Notes: a model not told the origin generated them from the letters alone. Positions 49,135 to 58,511 are shown, counted from the stretch's first letter. The stretch: 64,000 nucleotides of DNA from Halovenus marina (GCF_051414115.1 NZ_JBLKNZ010000001.1:930001-994000); one strand, 5' to 3'. Numbers and translations: made by a program.

Positions 49135-50664
49135 ATGGCATCTGAGACAGATGACTACGGTGTTACTGAGGGGACAACAGAGCGGTCGCTCGGGGACGTG
49201 ATTCCAAAGCCCGTCGACGTGACCACACATCCGTCGGAGTACGAACTCACGTCCGAGACAGCGATCGTGGCTGACGGGGACGCCGCGGCGGACGTGGCAG
49301 CATATCTTGCTGACCTCCTTGGGCCTGCAACTGGCTACGACCTGACTGTGAAACACGGAGCGGAACCCGCTGCAGACAGCATTTCGCTGTTGCTGTCGGG
49401 GACATCCGAGTCACTCGGCGAGGAAGGCTACGCACTCACTGTCGACGAGGGCGGTGTCGTCGTTCGAGCGAACGAACCGGTCGGGCTATTCTGGGGGGTG
49501 CAGTCACTCCGGCAGGTGCTCCCCGCGGCAATCGAGAGTAACTCACAGGTGGATGAAGCGTGGACGATTCCCGGCGGGGAGATCAGCGATTCACCGCGAT
49601 TTGCCTACCGCGGCGCTCACTTCGATGTCGTCCGGCACTTCTTCGAGGCAGCAGATCTCAAGCAGTTCATCGACTATCTCGTCCAGTACAAGATCAATCA
49701 CTTCCATCTCCATTTGACCGACGACCAGGGCTGGCGCATCGAGATCGAAAGCTGGCCGAAACTGACAGAACTGGGCGCGAACACGGAAGTCGGCGGCGGT
49801 GAGGGGGGCTACTACACACAGGAGGAGTACACCGATATCGTCGAGTACGCACACGACCGGTTCGTGACGGTCGTTCCGGAGATCGATATGCCCGGACACA
49901 CGAACGCGGCGCTCGTCTCCTATGCCGAACTCAACCCCGACGGCGAGGCCGCGGAGGAACACACCGATATCGAGGTCGGGATCAGTTCACTCGCCGTCGA
50001 CAAGGACATCACCTACGACTTCATCGAGGATGTCTTTGCCGAACTCGCCGAACTCACTCCCGGACCGTATTTGCATCTGGGTGGGGATGAGGCCGATCCT
50101 CTCGACTCCGATGAGTACAACCGGTTTATCGACCGCGCGCTCCCGAAGGTTCAGCAGACCGGAAAACGGCCGGTCGGCTGGCACGAAATCCTCAAGGCAG
50201 AACCCCCGACAGAGACTATCGGCCAGTACTGGGCACCCGGCCCCGACGGGGAGGGGACAGACGTCGTCGGAGCAGTCGAGAACGGCAACGAGTTGATCCT
50301 CTCGCCAGCGAGCCACACGTACTTCGACCTGAAATACGACGAAGACACCGAACTGGGGCTCGACTGGGCTGGGACTGTCTCCGTACAGGACGCGTACGAC
50401 TGGGACCCGGGAACCTACGCCGATGGCGTCGAGGAGGATGCGGTAATGGGCGTCGAGTCGGCGCTGTGGTCAGAGACGATGGAGACGATGGACGACGTGG
50501 AGTTCATGCTGTTCCCGCGCCTTCCGGCACTTGCCGAGCGTGGCTGGTCGGCCGCGTCGCGAGACTGGGACGAGTTCAGCGACCGACTCGCAACACAGGG
50601 CCCACGTTGGGCGACTCAGGACATCAACTTCTACCGCGCGCCGGACATCGACTGGGCTGAGTAG
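49135..50664 (+). CDS. Beta-N-acetylhexosaminidase (GH20)
   Basis: The 509-residue protein has an N-terminal GH20b-like domain (1-150) and the GH20 catalytic barrel. The catalytic Asp-Glu pair is in HLGGDEAD (Asp318, Glu319), and HFHLHLTDDQGWRIEIESWP and VPEIDMPGHTNAAL fit the substrate site. It should release N-acetylglucosamine from chitobiose and short chitin oligomers. No signal peptide or Tat motif is seen, so it probably works in the cytoplasm. The GH18 chitinase gene lies directly downstream. The TATA-like catttatactcc is 25-35 nt upstream. Confidence 0.94.
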   Translation: MASETDDYGVTEGTTERSLGDVIPKPVDVTTHPSEYELTSETAIVADGDAAADVAAYLADLLGPATGYDLTVKHGAEPAADSISLLLSGTSESLGEEGYALTVDEGGVVVRANEPVGLFWGVQSLRQVLPAAIESNSQVDEAWTIPGGEISDSPRFAYRGAHFDVVRHFFEAADLKQFIDYLVQYKINHFHLHLTDDQGWRIEIESWPKLTELGANTEVGGGEGGYYTQEEYTDIVEYAHDRFVTVVPEIDMPGHTNAALVSYAELNPDGEAAEEHTDIEVGISSLAVDKDITYDFIEDVFAELAELTPGPYLHLGGDEADPLDSDEYNRFIDRALPKVQQTGKRPVGWHEILKAEPPTETIGQYWAPGPDGEGTDVVGAVENGNELILSPASHTYFDLKYDEDTELGLDWAGTVSVQDAYDWDPGTYADGVEEDAVMGVESALWSETMETMDDVEFMLFPRLPALAERGWSAASRDWDEFSDRLATQGPRWATQDINFYRAPDIDWAE

Positions 50665-50791
50665 CGTTCACCAGAGACGCATCGCTCTGTCAGACCCCAA
50701 TAATTAATACTCTTGATTGATACTCACAAGGTAGGCACTGTGGACGGGTCGCGGTGTGGGGATCGCGTCCCTGTGGGGTGCCGGGGTACGA

Positions 50792-52543
50792 ATGAAACGC
50801 AGAAACCTACTCAAATCGGTAGCAGGTATAGCAGGCATCACAGGCGTATCGGGGCTGTCAAGTGCCACAGACTGTAGCGATCAGTCCGACTGGGCGGCGA
50901 GCGCAACCTACACTGGTGGGGATCAGGTCGTCTACGACGGTACACTCTACGAGGCTTCGTGGTGGACACGCGGCGACGAGCCAGGTGCGAGTCAGTGGGG
51001 ACCGTGGGAGGAAGTCGGCTCCTGTGACGGGAACAACGACGGCGACTCTGACGAGGGTAGGGACGGCAACCCCTGTGCAGACATCAGTCAGTGGGACTCT
51101 GGGAAGACCTACACCGGTGGCGACAGGGCCGTCTTCGATGACTCGCTGTGGGAAGCGTCCTGGTGGACACAGGACGACGAACCCGGCGCGAGCCAGTGGG
51201 GCCCATGGAAGGAAATTGACTCGTGTGAGTCTGATTCAGAGCCACAGCCACCGGAGGACGACGTAGATGCTGTCGTCGACGTGAATGCGACAGAGATCGA
51301 AGTCGGTAAACAGGTCACGCTGGACGCCAGCAACTCCACCGGCGACATCGACACCTACACCTGGACTGTCGGTGACAGGGAACTCACGGGTGTCGAAACG
51401 ACTACCTCGTTCGAGGAAGTGGGAACATACGAGGTACTTCTTACAGTGTCTGGAGCAGACGGTGAGACTGATTCCGCATCGACGACAGTCACAGTCGAAG
51501 AGGGGAAAGACACGCCCGACTGGGACGAACACCCGGTGATGGGCTACGCTGGCAGCGGGAACGTCAACAACGAGAAGGTGACCCACGACATTCGAACCTT
51601 CGCGTCGGTGAGCAATGACGGTACCGTCAATCCGCCGTGGGGTCTTAGCTCCGAGCCGAACTCGAAGGTTATCCTGTCAATCGGTGGCTGGAACAACTCC
51701 GATGGGTTCCCACAGACTGCTGAAGACCCGGCGAGTCGCGAGCGATTCGCCAGCCAGTGTGTCGAGATCATGCGCGAAAACAACATCGATGGCGTCGACC
51801 TCGACTGGGAGTTCCCCGGTGATTTCGGCCCGGACGGACTGTACTCGCCGCCGGACGATGTGCAGAACTTCACGAAACTCGTCGCAGAGTGTCGTCGCCA
51901 GTTCGACGAGGCGGCCGCCGAAGACGACACAGAGTATCTGCTCACGGCGGCGCTCAACGGCACCATCGAGATGCTCGAACCGCTCGAACACGACGAACTC
52001 AGCGAGCACCTCGATTACGCGAAGATGATGACCTACGACTACAACTCGCCAGTCTTTGTCGACAACACGAACCACAACTCCCCGCTGTACACGAATCCGA
52101 ACGTCCCTGCGGGCCGCGACGGATCGATCCACAAGTCGCTGACGTACATGCTCGATCAGGGCTGGGACCGCAGTCAGGTCGTGATGGGGCTTGCTTTCTA
52201 CGGCCGGGTGTTCCAGGGCGTCCAGAGCAGCGACAACAACGGGCTGTTCCAGCCCGCATCAGGGTCTGGGACTCCGATGTCGTTCAACGAGATCGACGAC
52301 CTGATTGGCCAGGGCTTGACAGACCACGAACGCTACTGGGACGACGAGGCCAAAGTCCCGTATCTGTTCGATGGCGACGAGTTGATCAGCTACGACGACG
52401 AGGAGTCAATTGCAACCAAAGCCGAGTACGCACGGGAGAACGGCCACCCGATCATGTTCTGGGCGGCCGGACACGACCCCGACGAAGTGCTACTCGATAC
52501 CGTCAACGACACGCTCGACATGCGCAACCGGTACGGAAACTAA
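50792..52543 (+). CDS. Secreted chitinase (GH18) with two chitin-binding domains
   Basis: The 583-residue protein begins MKRRNLLKSVAGIAGITGVS, a Tat-type leader. Two CBM5/12 modules (about 33-80 and 98-145) are close copies, each with an aromatic ASWWT...SQWGPW core. A PKD-like domain follows (about 155-245), then the GH18 barrel with DGVDLDWE (333-340), Glu340 being the acid. It hydrolyses chitin outside the cell. A longer GTG-initiated frame exists from 50756, but the twin-arginine leader favours 50792. It follows the GH20 gene by 127 bp. Confidence 0.95.
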   Translation: MKRRNLLKSVAGIAGITGVSGLSSATDCSDQSDWAASATYTGGDQVVYDGTLYEASWWTRGDEPGASQWGPWEEVGSCDGNNDGDSDEGRDGNPCADISQWDSGKTYTGGDRAVFDDSLWEASWWTQDDEPGASQWGPWKEIDSCESDSEPQPPEDDVDAVVDVNATEIEVGKQVTLDASNSTGDIDTYTWTVGDRELTGVETTTSFEEVGTYEVLLTVSGADGETDSASTTVTVEEGKDTPDWDEHPVMGYAGSGNVNNEKVTHDIRTFASVSNDGTVNPPWGLSSEPNSKVILSIGGWNNSDGFPQTAEDPASRERFASQCVEIMRENNIDGVDLDWEFPGDFGPDGLYSPPDDVQNFTKLVAECRRQFDEAAAEDDTEYLLTAALNGTIEMLEPLEHDELSEHLDYAKMMTYDYNSPVFVDNTNHNSPLYTNPNVPAGRDGSIHKSLTYMLDQGWDRSQVVMGLAFYGRVFQGVQSSDNNGLFQPASGSGTPMSFNEIDDLIGQGLTDHERYWDDEAKVPYLFDGDELISYDDEESIATKAEYARENGHPIMFWAAGHDPDEVLLDTVNDTLDMRNRYGN

Positions 52544-52581
52544 GGACGACGCCGACTCGCTTTTTCGTTTTCGGTCCCGAA

Positions 52582-53220
52582 CTATTCACTGACGAGCGAC
52601 GTGACCAACTCGCGCAGATAGTCGAGTTCGTCGTCGTTGACAGTGTGGCCCATCCCCTCGTAGATGCGCTTGTCCACGTCGCCGTCGAGGTCCTCGAAGA
52701 CGCGTGCAGTCTCCTCGACGCGTTCGAGCGGGATGTGCGGGTCGGCGTCGCTACAGCCGATGAATACTGGTGTTCCGTCGAGTGACCCGTCGTAGTCGCG
52801 CGGCGTCCCGTCTGGGCCGATGACGCCGCCGCTGAAGGCGACCAACCCGCCGTAGCGGTCGGCGTTGCGCGCGAGAAATTCGCTGGCGAGACAGGCCCCC
52901 TGCGAGAAGCCACAGAGCAGGATTCGCTCGCGGGAGATTCCCGCATCTCGGAGTCGGTCGACCGCAGTTTCGACTTTCGCTAGCCCCGACGAGAGTCCGG
53001 GTTCGTTCGAGTCGATCGAGGAGAGAAACGAGTTTGGATACCACGTGTTCCGTGCGGCCTGCGGTGCGAGGTAGGCCATCCCCTCCGCGTGGACTTGCTC
53101 GCCCATCTGGAGGATACTCCGGGCAGTCGCTCCCCGCCCGTGTACCAGCACGCCACCAGCGGTCGCGCTGTCCAGATCAGTACCGCCCGACAGGATCGGC
53201 TGGTCGTCGTGTGGCTCCAT
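52582..53220 (-). CDS. Alpha/beta hydrolase, carboxylesterase/phospholipase type
   Basis: The 212-residue product has VLVHGRGATARSILQMGEQV (oxyanion region), the nucleophile elbow ILLCGFSQGACLASEF with Ser in GFSQG, an Asp in VFIGCSDADPHIP and a His in RIYEGMGHTVND, forming the catalytic triad. It resembles the predicted esterases of the phospholipase/carboxylesterase group. The substrate is not known. The ATG at 53220 is preferred to the distant upstream start. It is convergent with the chitinase gene. Confidence 0.9.
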   Translation of the reverse strand: MEPHDDQPILSGGTDLDSATAGGVLVHGRGATARSILQMGEQVHAEGMAYLAPQAARNTWYPNSFLSSIDSNEPGLSSGLAKVETAVDRLRDAGISRERILLCGFSQGACLASEFLARNADRYGGLVAFSGGVIGPDGTPRDYDGSLDGTPVFIGCSDADPHIPLERVEETARVFEDLDGDVDKRIYEGMGHTVNDDELDYLRELVTSLVSE

Positions 53221-53339
53221 CGTCAGATCGCTCTCGTTGGGACTGTCCGGGCACACTCTGTCGCTTTCGTTTGCGGTCGGGACCACGTCTGTTTCTCCAT
53301 GGTCAGCAATCGAGTCCCAGCAGAAAAACACCTCCGTTC

Positions 53340-53415
53340 ATACTGTCGGCTGTTCCATGTCGAAAATACGTCATCATCCGAGGTGGCGAATATTCGTACG
53401 TACAGCTGACAGTAT
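53340..53415. repeat. Palindromic repeat element, copy 3
   Basis: The 76-bp element is bounded by atactgtcggctgtt and tacagctgacagtat. The interior cgaaaatacgtca...aggtggcgaatattcg matches copy 1. It lies between the esterase start and the mscS stop. Confidence 0.9.
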
Positions 53416-53420
53416 CCGAG

Positions 53421-54338
53421 TTAGTCGGTCGGTTCGACGAGTCCGTCGACCGACTGGAGTTCGAGACCGCCGCCGATCGTGCGGTTCGGATAGGGGATGT
53501 TGATATCCTCCTCGTCGAAGCGCTCCTTGACGCGCGTGACGTACTCACCGCGCGTTTTCACGAAGTCGGCACGGCTCGGGTCGGCGATCCAGATGCGCGA
53601 CTGGAGACCGACCGAGGAGTCACCGAGTTCGACGAGTCGAACCGAGGGCGCTGGGTCCGAGAGGATCCCCTCGTGATTTTCGGCCTCTTCGATGATGATC
53701 TCGGTTGCCTTCTCGATGTCGTCGTCGTAGCCGATTCCGAAGACGAACTTCAGTCGAAGCCTGTCTGCATCGACCGGGTTCTTGATCACGTCGGCCATCA
53801 ACTGGCCGTTCGGCACGGTCAGCAGTTCGTTGTCGAAGGTGCGGACGCGGGTGACACGGAGGCTGATGTCCTCGACGACGCCAGCGTTGTCGCCCCACTC
53901 GATCCAGTCACCAATACGAAATGGCTTGTCGGTGAAGATGAAGATCCCGGCGACGAAGTTTCTGATCACGTCCTGGAGGGCAAAGCCGATTGCAAGTGTG
54001 GCCGCTGCGGCGATGGTCGCGAGTGCAGTCAGAAAGCTGCCGAACCCGGCCATGCCGAAAGCGACGGCGATGGCGACGAAGATGACCACGAAGGAGACGA
54101 TCTTCTGGAGCGGCTTTTTCGCGTGTTCGTCCAGCCCGCGGGCGTTCAGCACTCGGTTGAACAGCGGCCTGACGACGACTTTTCCGATCAGGTAGACGAG
54201 GACGAACGCGGCCACGAACATCACGATCGACGCGGTAACGCCCGAGTAGTCCGCGCTGAGCCCGAGATCTTCGAGGAACTCGGCGACCGGACCAGTCTGG
54301 GCGACGACGGCGGAACCGACCGCGCCAGCCACGCTCAT
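53421..54338 (-). CDS. Mechanosensitive ion channel (MscS family)
   Basis: The 305-residue channel opens under membrane tension to release solutes upon hypo-osmotic shock, relevant to a salt-dependent cell. Four hydrophobic segments occupy residues of about 1-160. The pore helix has the MscS Ala/Gly pattern (GFGSFLTALATIAAAATLAI), followed by the beta domain DWIEWGDNAGVVEDISLRVT. The ATG overlaps the stop of the upstream YhbY-like gene by four bases (ATGA), so the two are co-translated. Confidence 0.93.
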   Translation of the reverse strand: MSVAGAVGSAVVAQTGPVAEFLEDLGLSADYSGVTASIVMFVAAFVLVYLIGKVVVRPLFNRVLNARGLDEHAKKPLQKIVSFVVIFVAIAVAFGMAGFGSFLTALATIAAAATLAIGFALQDVIRNFVAGIFIFTDKPFRIGDWIEWGDNAGVVEDISLRVTRVRTFDNELLTVPNGQLMADVIKNPVDADRLRLKFVFGIGYDDDIEKATEIIIEEAENHEGILSDPAPSVRLVELGDSSVGLQSRIWIADPSRADFVKTRGEYVTRVKERFDEEDINIPYPNRTIGGGLELQSVDGLVEPTD

Positions 54339-54583
54339 CGCTCCATCACGGCCGTGTGGCCACGTGTTCTGACGACAGTCGCGCCGACAAGATCAGCGAG
54401 TTCTGCTGCCAGCGTCTCCGTATCGGTTCCGCCGCGGGCCGCCCGCAGAAACTTCACCTTCACGAACTCACGTTCCTGCAACTGATCCGACAGTTCGTCG
54501 CTGACGGCGTCGATACCGTTTTTCCCGACCCAGACGGTCACTTCGAGTTCGTGGATCCGCTGGTCGCGGCTCGTGTTGCTCAT
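54335..54583 (-). CDS. YhbY/CRS1 domain RNA-binding protein
   Basis: The 82-residue product is a single CRM domain (VTVWVGKNGIDAVSDELSDQ and VKVKFLRAARGGTDTETLAA, ending TVVRTRGHTAVMER). In bacteria such proteins bind pre-50S ribosomal particles. The archaeal partner is not proven. A minus-strand TATA-like TACTTTTAACC lies 26-36 nt upstream. It is the first gene of the unit with the MscS channel. Confidence 0.92.
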   Translation of the reverse strand: MSNTSRDQRIHELEVTVWVGKNGIDAVSDELSDQLQEREFVKVKFLRAARGGTDTETLAAELADLVGATVVRTRGHTAVMER

Positions 54584-54694
54584 AGTACCACTATTGCGGA
54601 CTGAGAGCGGTTAAAAGTACGCAATCGAATAGAGCTGGTCAGACGATACGGCGCACCCGCACAATTCAAGACGATTGCCGCGTCACAGTGTACT

Positions 54695-54886
54695 ATGGTC
54701 ACTATCGATCCGCCCACAGAGCGGTCGTGCGAGCGCTGCGGGCGCGAGGAGGTATGGAACGCCACCAAACAGACCTGGGTCGTGGCCGACTCCGACGGCG
54801 ACGACGACCCACCGACGGGCACACCGCACTGTCTCCACGAGTGGGACGTGAGCGGGAACTACAACCCGATCCGAACTGATAGCTGA
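54695..54886 (+). CDS. HEWD family small zinc protein
   Basis: The 63-residue protein has CERCGREEVWNATKQTW and then CLHEWDVSGNYNP, containing the HEWD signature of this small haloarchaeal family. The Cys and His residues suggest a zinc site. Its role is unknown. It is transcribed in the same direction as dinB, 58 bp upstream. Confidence 0.9.
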   Translation: MVTIDPPTERSCERCGREEVWNATKQTWVVADSDGDDDPPTGTPHCLHEWDVSGNYNPIRTDS

Positions 54887-54944
54887 ACGACACCAGACGA
54901 CGGGCGCATATGTTTTTAGTTTTCTGGGCGCGTACGGGAGAGAG

Positions 54945-56204
54945 ATGGGTCACTCCGGGCGATTACCGGGCGTCACGCGCGACGAGCAGGTGATCGCGCA
55001 CGTCGATATGGACTGCTTTTACGCGGCCTGTGAGCGACTCCGAGAGCCAGCACTTCGCGGCGAGCCAGTCGTCGTCGGCATGGGCTATGAACCTGGAGGC
55101 AGCGATGGTGCTGTCGCAACCGCGAGCTACGAGGCACGCGAGTTCGGTGTCGAGAGCGCACAGGCCATCTCTACCGCACTGACGGAACTACCCCGAAAGA
55201 TCGACGCGGCAAACGACGACTCCCTGTCCGTCGAGGAAGCAGGATTCTATCGCCCCGTCGATATGGAGTACTACGAGTCGGTCGCAGCGGCTATCAGAGA
55301 GATACTGCACGAGCGGGCAGACACCGTCCGCGAGGTGAGCATCGACGAGGCGTATCTCGACCTGACCGACCGGTGTTCCTGGGGCGAAGACGTTCGCGCG
55401 TACACGGGTCAGATCCGGACTGCGATCGAGGAGTCGGTCGGCGTGATTGCGAGCGTCGGCGTCGCGCCGACGATGAGCGCGGCGAAGGTCGCGAGCGACC
55501 GCGAGAAGCCCGACGGACACGTCGTGGTCGAACCCGGAGACGTTCGGTCGTTCTTTGCTGACCTCCCCGTCGAGGACGTCCACGGCGTCGGCCCGGTGAC
55601 CGCTCGCGAGTTGGCGGAGTTGGGTATCGAGACGGCTGGCGACCTCGCTCGTGCAGACCCGGCGAACCTCGACGACCGGTTCGGGGAACGCGGCGTTCAG
55701 ATCCACCGCTACGCACGGGGCGACGACGACCGACAGGTCGAGCCGATGGGTCAGCCAAAGAGCCTCTCCCGGGAGTCCGCCTTCTCGGAGACGACGCGGG
55801 ACGAGCAGCGACAGCGAGTGCGAATCCGCGAACTCGCGAGCGCGGTTGCTGACCGCGCAAACCGTAAGGAACTGCTCTATCAGACCATCGGGGTGAAGGT
55901 CGTTTCGCCGCCCTTCGAGGTGCAGACCCGCGCCCGGTCGCTCCCGGGACCGGTCTCCGACGCCGACCTCGTCGAGGAGGTTGCACTCGACCTCTTTGCG
56001 GAATTTGCGGGCGACCGGGTCCGAAAGCTTGGCGTTCGTCTCTCGAAGCTCTCTGACGGCGACGACCAGCCTGCGCTCACCGCCTTCGAGGGGGAGCAGT
56101 CTCCCGCACCCGATCAGGATCATGCGAGCGAGAGTGTGTCGAGTTCGACCGGCGGCGACGATGACGAACTGGGGTGCGGACAGCGCTCGCTCACCGACTA
56201 CTGA
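54945..56204 (+). CDS. dinB: DNA polymerase IV (DinB)
   Basis: The 419-residue Y-family polymerase does translesion synthesis. Catalytic acidic residues are in HVDMDCFYAAC (Asp21) and SIDEAYLDL (Asp134, Glu135). The helix-hairpin-helix GVGPVTARELAELGIETAGD and little-finger domain follow. The C-terminus ends GCGQRSLTDY, a PCNA-interacting (PIP-like) motif, after a disordered acidic stretch. It starts from the ATG at 54945 with a TATA-like atgtttttag about 26-36 nt upstream. Confidence 0.96.
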   Translation: MGHSGRLPGVTRDEQVIAHVDMDCFYAACERLREPALRGEPVVVGMGYEPGGSDGAVATASYEAREFGVESAQAISTALTELPRKIDAANDDSLSVEEAGFYRPVDMEYYESVAAAIREILHERADTVREVSIDEAYLDLTDRCSWGEDVRAYTGQIRTAIEESVGVIASVGVAPTMSAAKVASDREKPDGHVVVEPGDVRSFFADLPVEDVHGVGPVTARELAELGIETAGDLARADPANLDDRFGERGVQIHRYARGDDDRQVEPMGQPKSLSRESAFSETTRDEQRQRVRIRELASAVADRANRKELLYQTIGVKVVSPPFEVQTRARSLPGPVSDADLVEEVALDLFAEFAGDRVRKLGVRLSKLSDGDDQPALTAFEGEQSPAPDQDHASESVSSSTGGDDDELGCGQRSLTDY

Positions 56205-56347
56205 CGTCGCTGGCAGACCGCGTGTTTCACTGGGCGAAACGCTGGCTTCGGGTTCTTCACTCTGCTCTTGCTACTCCTGCGTGAGTCATGCGGTGCCGTC
56301 CCCGCACTCTGACGACCGTTCGACCACTGAACCCACGGAACTGACCG

Positions 56348-56923
56348 ATGACACACGATATCCCGAACATCGACCTCTCAGATGATCGCTACACCGTCGA
56401 ACAGAACCTGGTCCGGAACAAATACGAGGCCCTCGACGCCGACGGGAACACCGTTCTCAGGGGGAAACAGGAGACGTTCACGCTGAAGGAACGCTTCCCA
56501 TTTCTCAACGCCGACGGTGAGGAAGTGTTCACGGTCCAGGCTCAGCAGATCAGAGACTACGAGGGTGAGTACGTCCTCTCTGAATCTCAGTCCGGCGAGG
56601 CGCTCGTCGTTCTGGAGCACGACTATTCCCTGCTCGAGCAGGTCAAGGGGATCACGTGGAAGATTCGCGACGCCGAGACGGACGCGCTTATTGCCGAGAT
56701 CACTTCCCGAAAGTTTGTCGGGCTCGTCCGAACCGGTCTGCTCGGGAATCTGATCCCACACAAGTACGAGATCACGGACGCTGACGGCGGTCACGTCGGT
56801 ACAATCTCGGGGGAACTCTCGATGAAAGACCGCTACGAGATCGAGCTAACTGATACGGAAACCGTGCCGAAAGAGCCAGTCCTCGCTGCCGCGATGGTTA
56901 TCGACGCCATCGAGGGGAACTGA
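56348..56923 (+). CDS. LURP-one-related family protein
   Basis: The 191-residue product has the Tubby-like barrel pattern of LURP-one proteins (YTVEQNLVRNKYEALDADGN, GNLIPHKYEITDADGGHVGT and MKDRYEIELTD). No membrane segment or catalytic site is seen. The function of prokaryotic members is unknown, perhaps lipid or nucleic acid binding. It stands alone between dinB and the secreted repeat protein. Confidence 0.85.
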   Translation: MTHDIPNIDLSDDRYTVEQNLVRNKYEALDADGNTVLRGKQETFTLKERFPFLNADGEEVFTVQAQQIRDYEGEYVLSESQSGEALVVLEHDYSLLEQVKGITWKIRDAETDALIAEITSRKFVGLVRTGLLGNLIPHKYEITDADGGHVGTISGELSMKDRYEIELTDTETVPKEPVLAAAMVIDAIEGN

Positions 56924-57066
56924 ACGCGGTTTCCGTGATACGTAGCGAACAGCCGTTAGAACGCTCTCCAGTCGGTTCTTTCACGATGTTTACCACGCCC
57001 TCGACTCAAATCACCATTTGACTCTGTTTTGCCCTTTTTGTGGGTGGGTTTGTAGACCTTGATGTA

Positions 57067-57639
57067 ATGCAACGAACTGTACTCGCCCTCCTGGCGGCCC
57101 TCGCAGTGATGCTCGTGGCCGTCGGCGGTGCGGCAGCGATCGAAAGCGGAACTGCGATATCTGACGACCAACCGGACAACACGACAGACGACGGCGCCGA
57201 CGTGGGGGTCTGCGTCGTCGGCGCGGATTCTCCCTGTAACGACGCGTCCGACAACGGCACAGAGCGGATCGGAGATGATACTGACCACAGATCAGACAAA
57301 GGGTCAGAGCGGATCGGATCGAACGATTCGGACGGGAGTGGTCAGATCTGGATCCCAGAGGATCAGAACCGCGACGGCGAAATCGACGACCGGTTCACCG
57401 GCGATGACGAGACGTCTGCCGACGCTGGGATCTGCGTCGTCGGTGCGGATTCGCCCTGCAACGACGCTGATTCGGACGATGCAGGCGACCGGATCGGATC
57501 GGACACCGGCTCCGACGAAACCAGTCGCATCTGGATCCCGGAGGATCAGAACCGCGACGGCGAAATTGACGACCGCTTCCTCGGTGACCAGGCGACTTCA
57601 CTCTGGCAGTTTGCACTCGGGTTTATCAGTCAGTTCTGA
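57067..57639 (+). CDS. Secreted protein with two EF-hand-like repeats
   Basis: The 190-residue protein has a Sec-type leader (MQRTVLALLAALAVMLVAVG, cleavage expected near AAA-IES). Two tandem repeats of about 70 residues follow. Each contains CVVGADSPCNDA (a possible disulfide pair) and ends IWIPEDQNRDGEIDDRF, whose DQNRDGEIDD matches a calcium-binding EF-hand or dockerin-like loop. The C-terminus is hydrophobic (SLWQFALGFISQF). I recognise no family. It may be a surface calcium-dependent protein. Confidence 0.8.
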   Translation: MQRTVLALLAALAVMLVAVGGAAAIESGTAISDDQPDNTTDDGADVGVCVVGADSPCNDASDNGTERIGDDTDHRSDKGSERIGSNDSDGSGQIWIPEDQNRDGEIDDRFTGDDETSADAGICVVGADSPCNDADSDDAGDRIGSDTGSDETSRIWIPEDQNRDGEIDDRFLGDQATSLWQFALGFISQF

Positions 57640-57735
57640 CGCTCAGACCCGTTCCACGTCTCGTTGTCTGTGTCGCTCCGTTCCAGTCGGGAACACGACT
57701 AGCCCAACAGCCTCTCCGGGATCCACAGCAAAAGA

Positions 57736-58368
57736 TTAGCTCAACAGCCCCTCCGCGATCTGGGCGTTCACGTAGGCGAAGGCGTTGCTGACGTGCAGGG
57801 AACCGACGGCGAGCACCGCACCGAGTGGCATCGCGACGTACGCCGGAACCGTGTCGAAGGTGACTTCGTCCGAGTTGATGGAGATTTCGACGACGTCGGC
57901 ACCGAGCGGCGCTGTCAGCAACTCCACCGCGATGCCGAGCGTGAACGTGAGCAACACGAACGCGACGACGCCGACCCAGAACTTCACCATGAGAAAGCCG
58001 ACCGACCGCCAGGTCGAGGCGGCTTTGAGATACAGTTTGACCGTCCCGAACACCCCCGCCCGGTCAGTTTGTAGGTCGTCCGGGTCGGCTATCTCGGTCC
58101 CGAGCAGCCTGTTCGCCAGTCTGCGCTCGAAGCCCGCGATTGCCCTGACCCCAAGCAGCGTCACGAACAGGATGCCAATTCCGACCAGCACGACGCTGAG
58201 GAGAATGCCAGCGACCAGTCCGAACACGACCAGACTCTGATACACCACCCCGAGCGGGAACGCGAGACCCAGATACAGCAGGTTCGAGTAGGTCTGTCGC
58301 TCCGTGACGATGCCGAGGGCGTTCCCGAGCGACTGCGCCATCCCGTGAGTCCCGTCTGAACTGCTCAT
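57736..58368 (-). CDS. Membrane protein with putative sensor domain
   Basis: The 210-residue product has about four hydrophobic segments (NLLYLGLAFPLGVVYQSLVV, LLSVVLVGIGILFVTLLGVR and FLMVKFWVGVVAFVLLTFTL) in the arrangement of the putative sensor domain family, often attached to histidine kinases. Here it is free-standing, with no kinase partner nearby. The ATG at 58368 is preferred to the upstream in-frame start. It converges with the secreted repeat gene. Confidence 0.8.
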   Translation of the reverse strand: MSSSDGTHGMAQSLGNALGIVTERQTYSNLLYLGLAFPLGVVYQSLVVFGLVAGILLSVVLVGIGILFVTLLGVRAIAGFERRLANRLLGTEIADPDDLQTDRAGVFGTVKLYLKAASTWRSVGFLMVKFWVGVVAFVLLTFTLGIAVELLTAPLGADVVEISINSDEVTFDTVPAYVAMPLGAVLAVGSLHVSNAFAYVNAQIAEGLLS

Positions 58369-58511
58369 TATCGATCCCAACCGTTCGTCCCGATAAAAGA
58401 GACGGGGCGAGCGTTTCCGGCAGAGAAACGCTGGCGTCAGCGACCGCAGGGTGTTTCTGAGCCAGAAACGGTGGATGCCGATTTAGGCATCTACCGCCCG
58501 GAACTAAACGT

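Noticed and set aside
53034..54485. 483-codon frame opposite the MscS gene
   Set aside because: It spans the esterase start, a repeat element and the MscS gene in antisense. The real genes explain the region.
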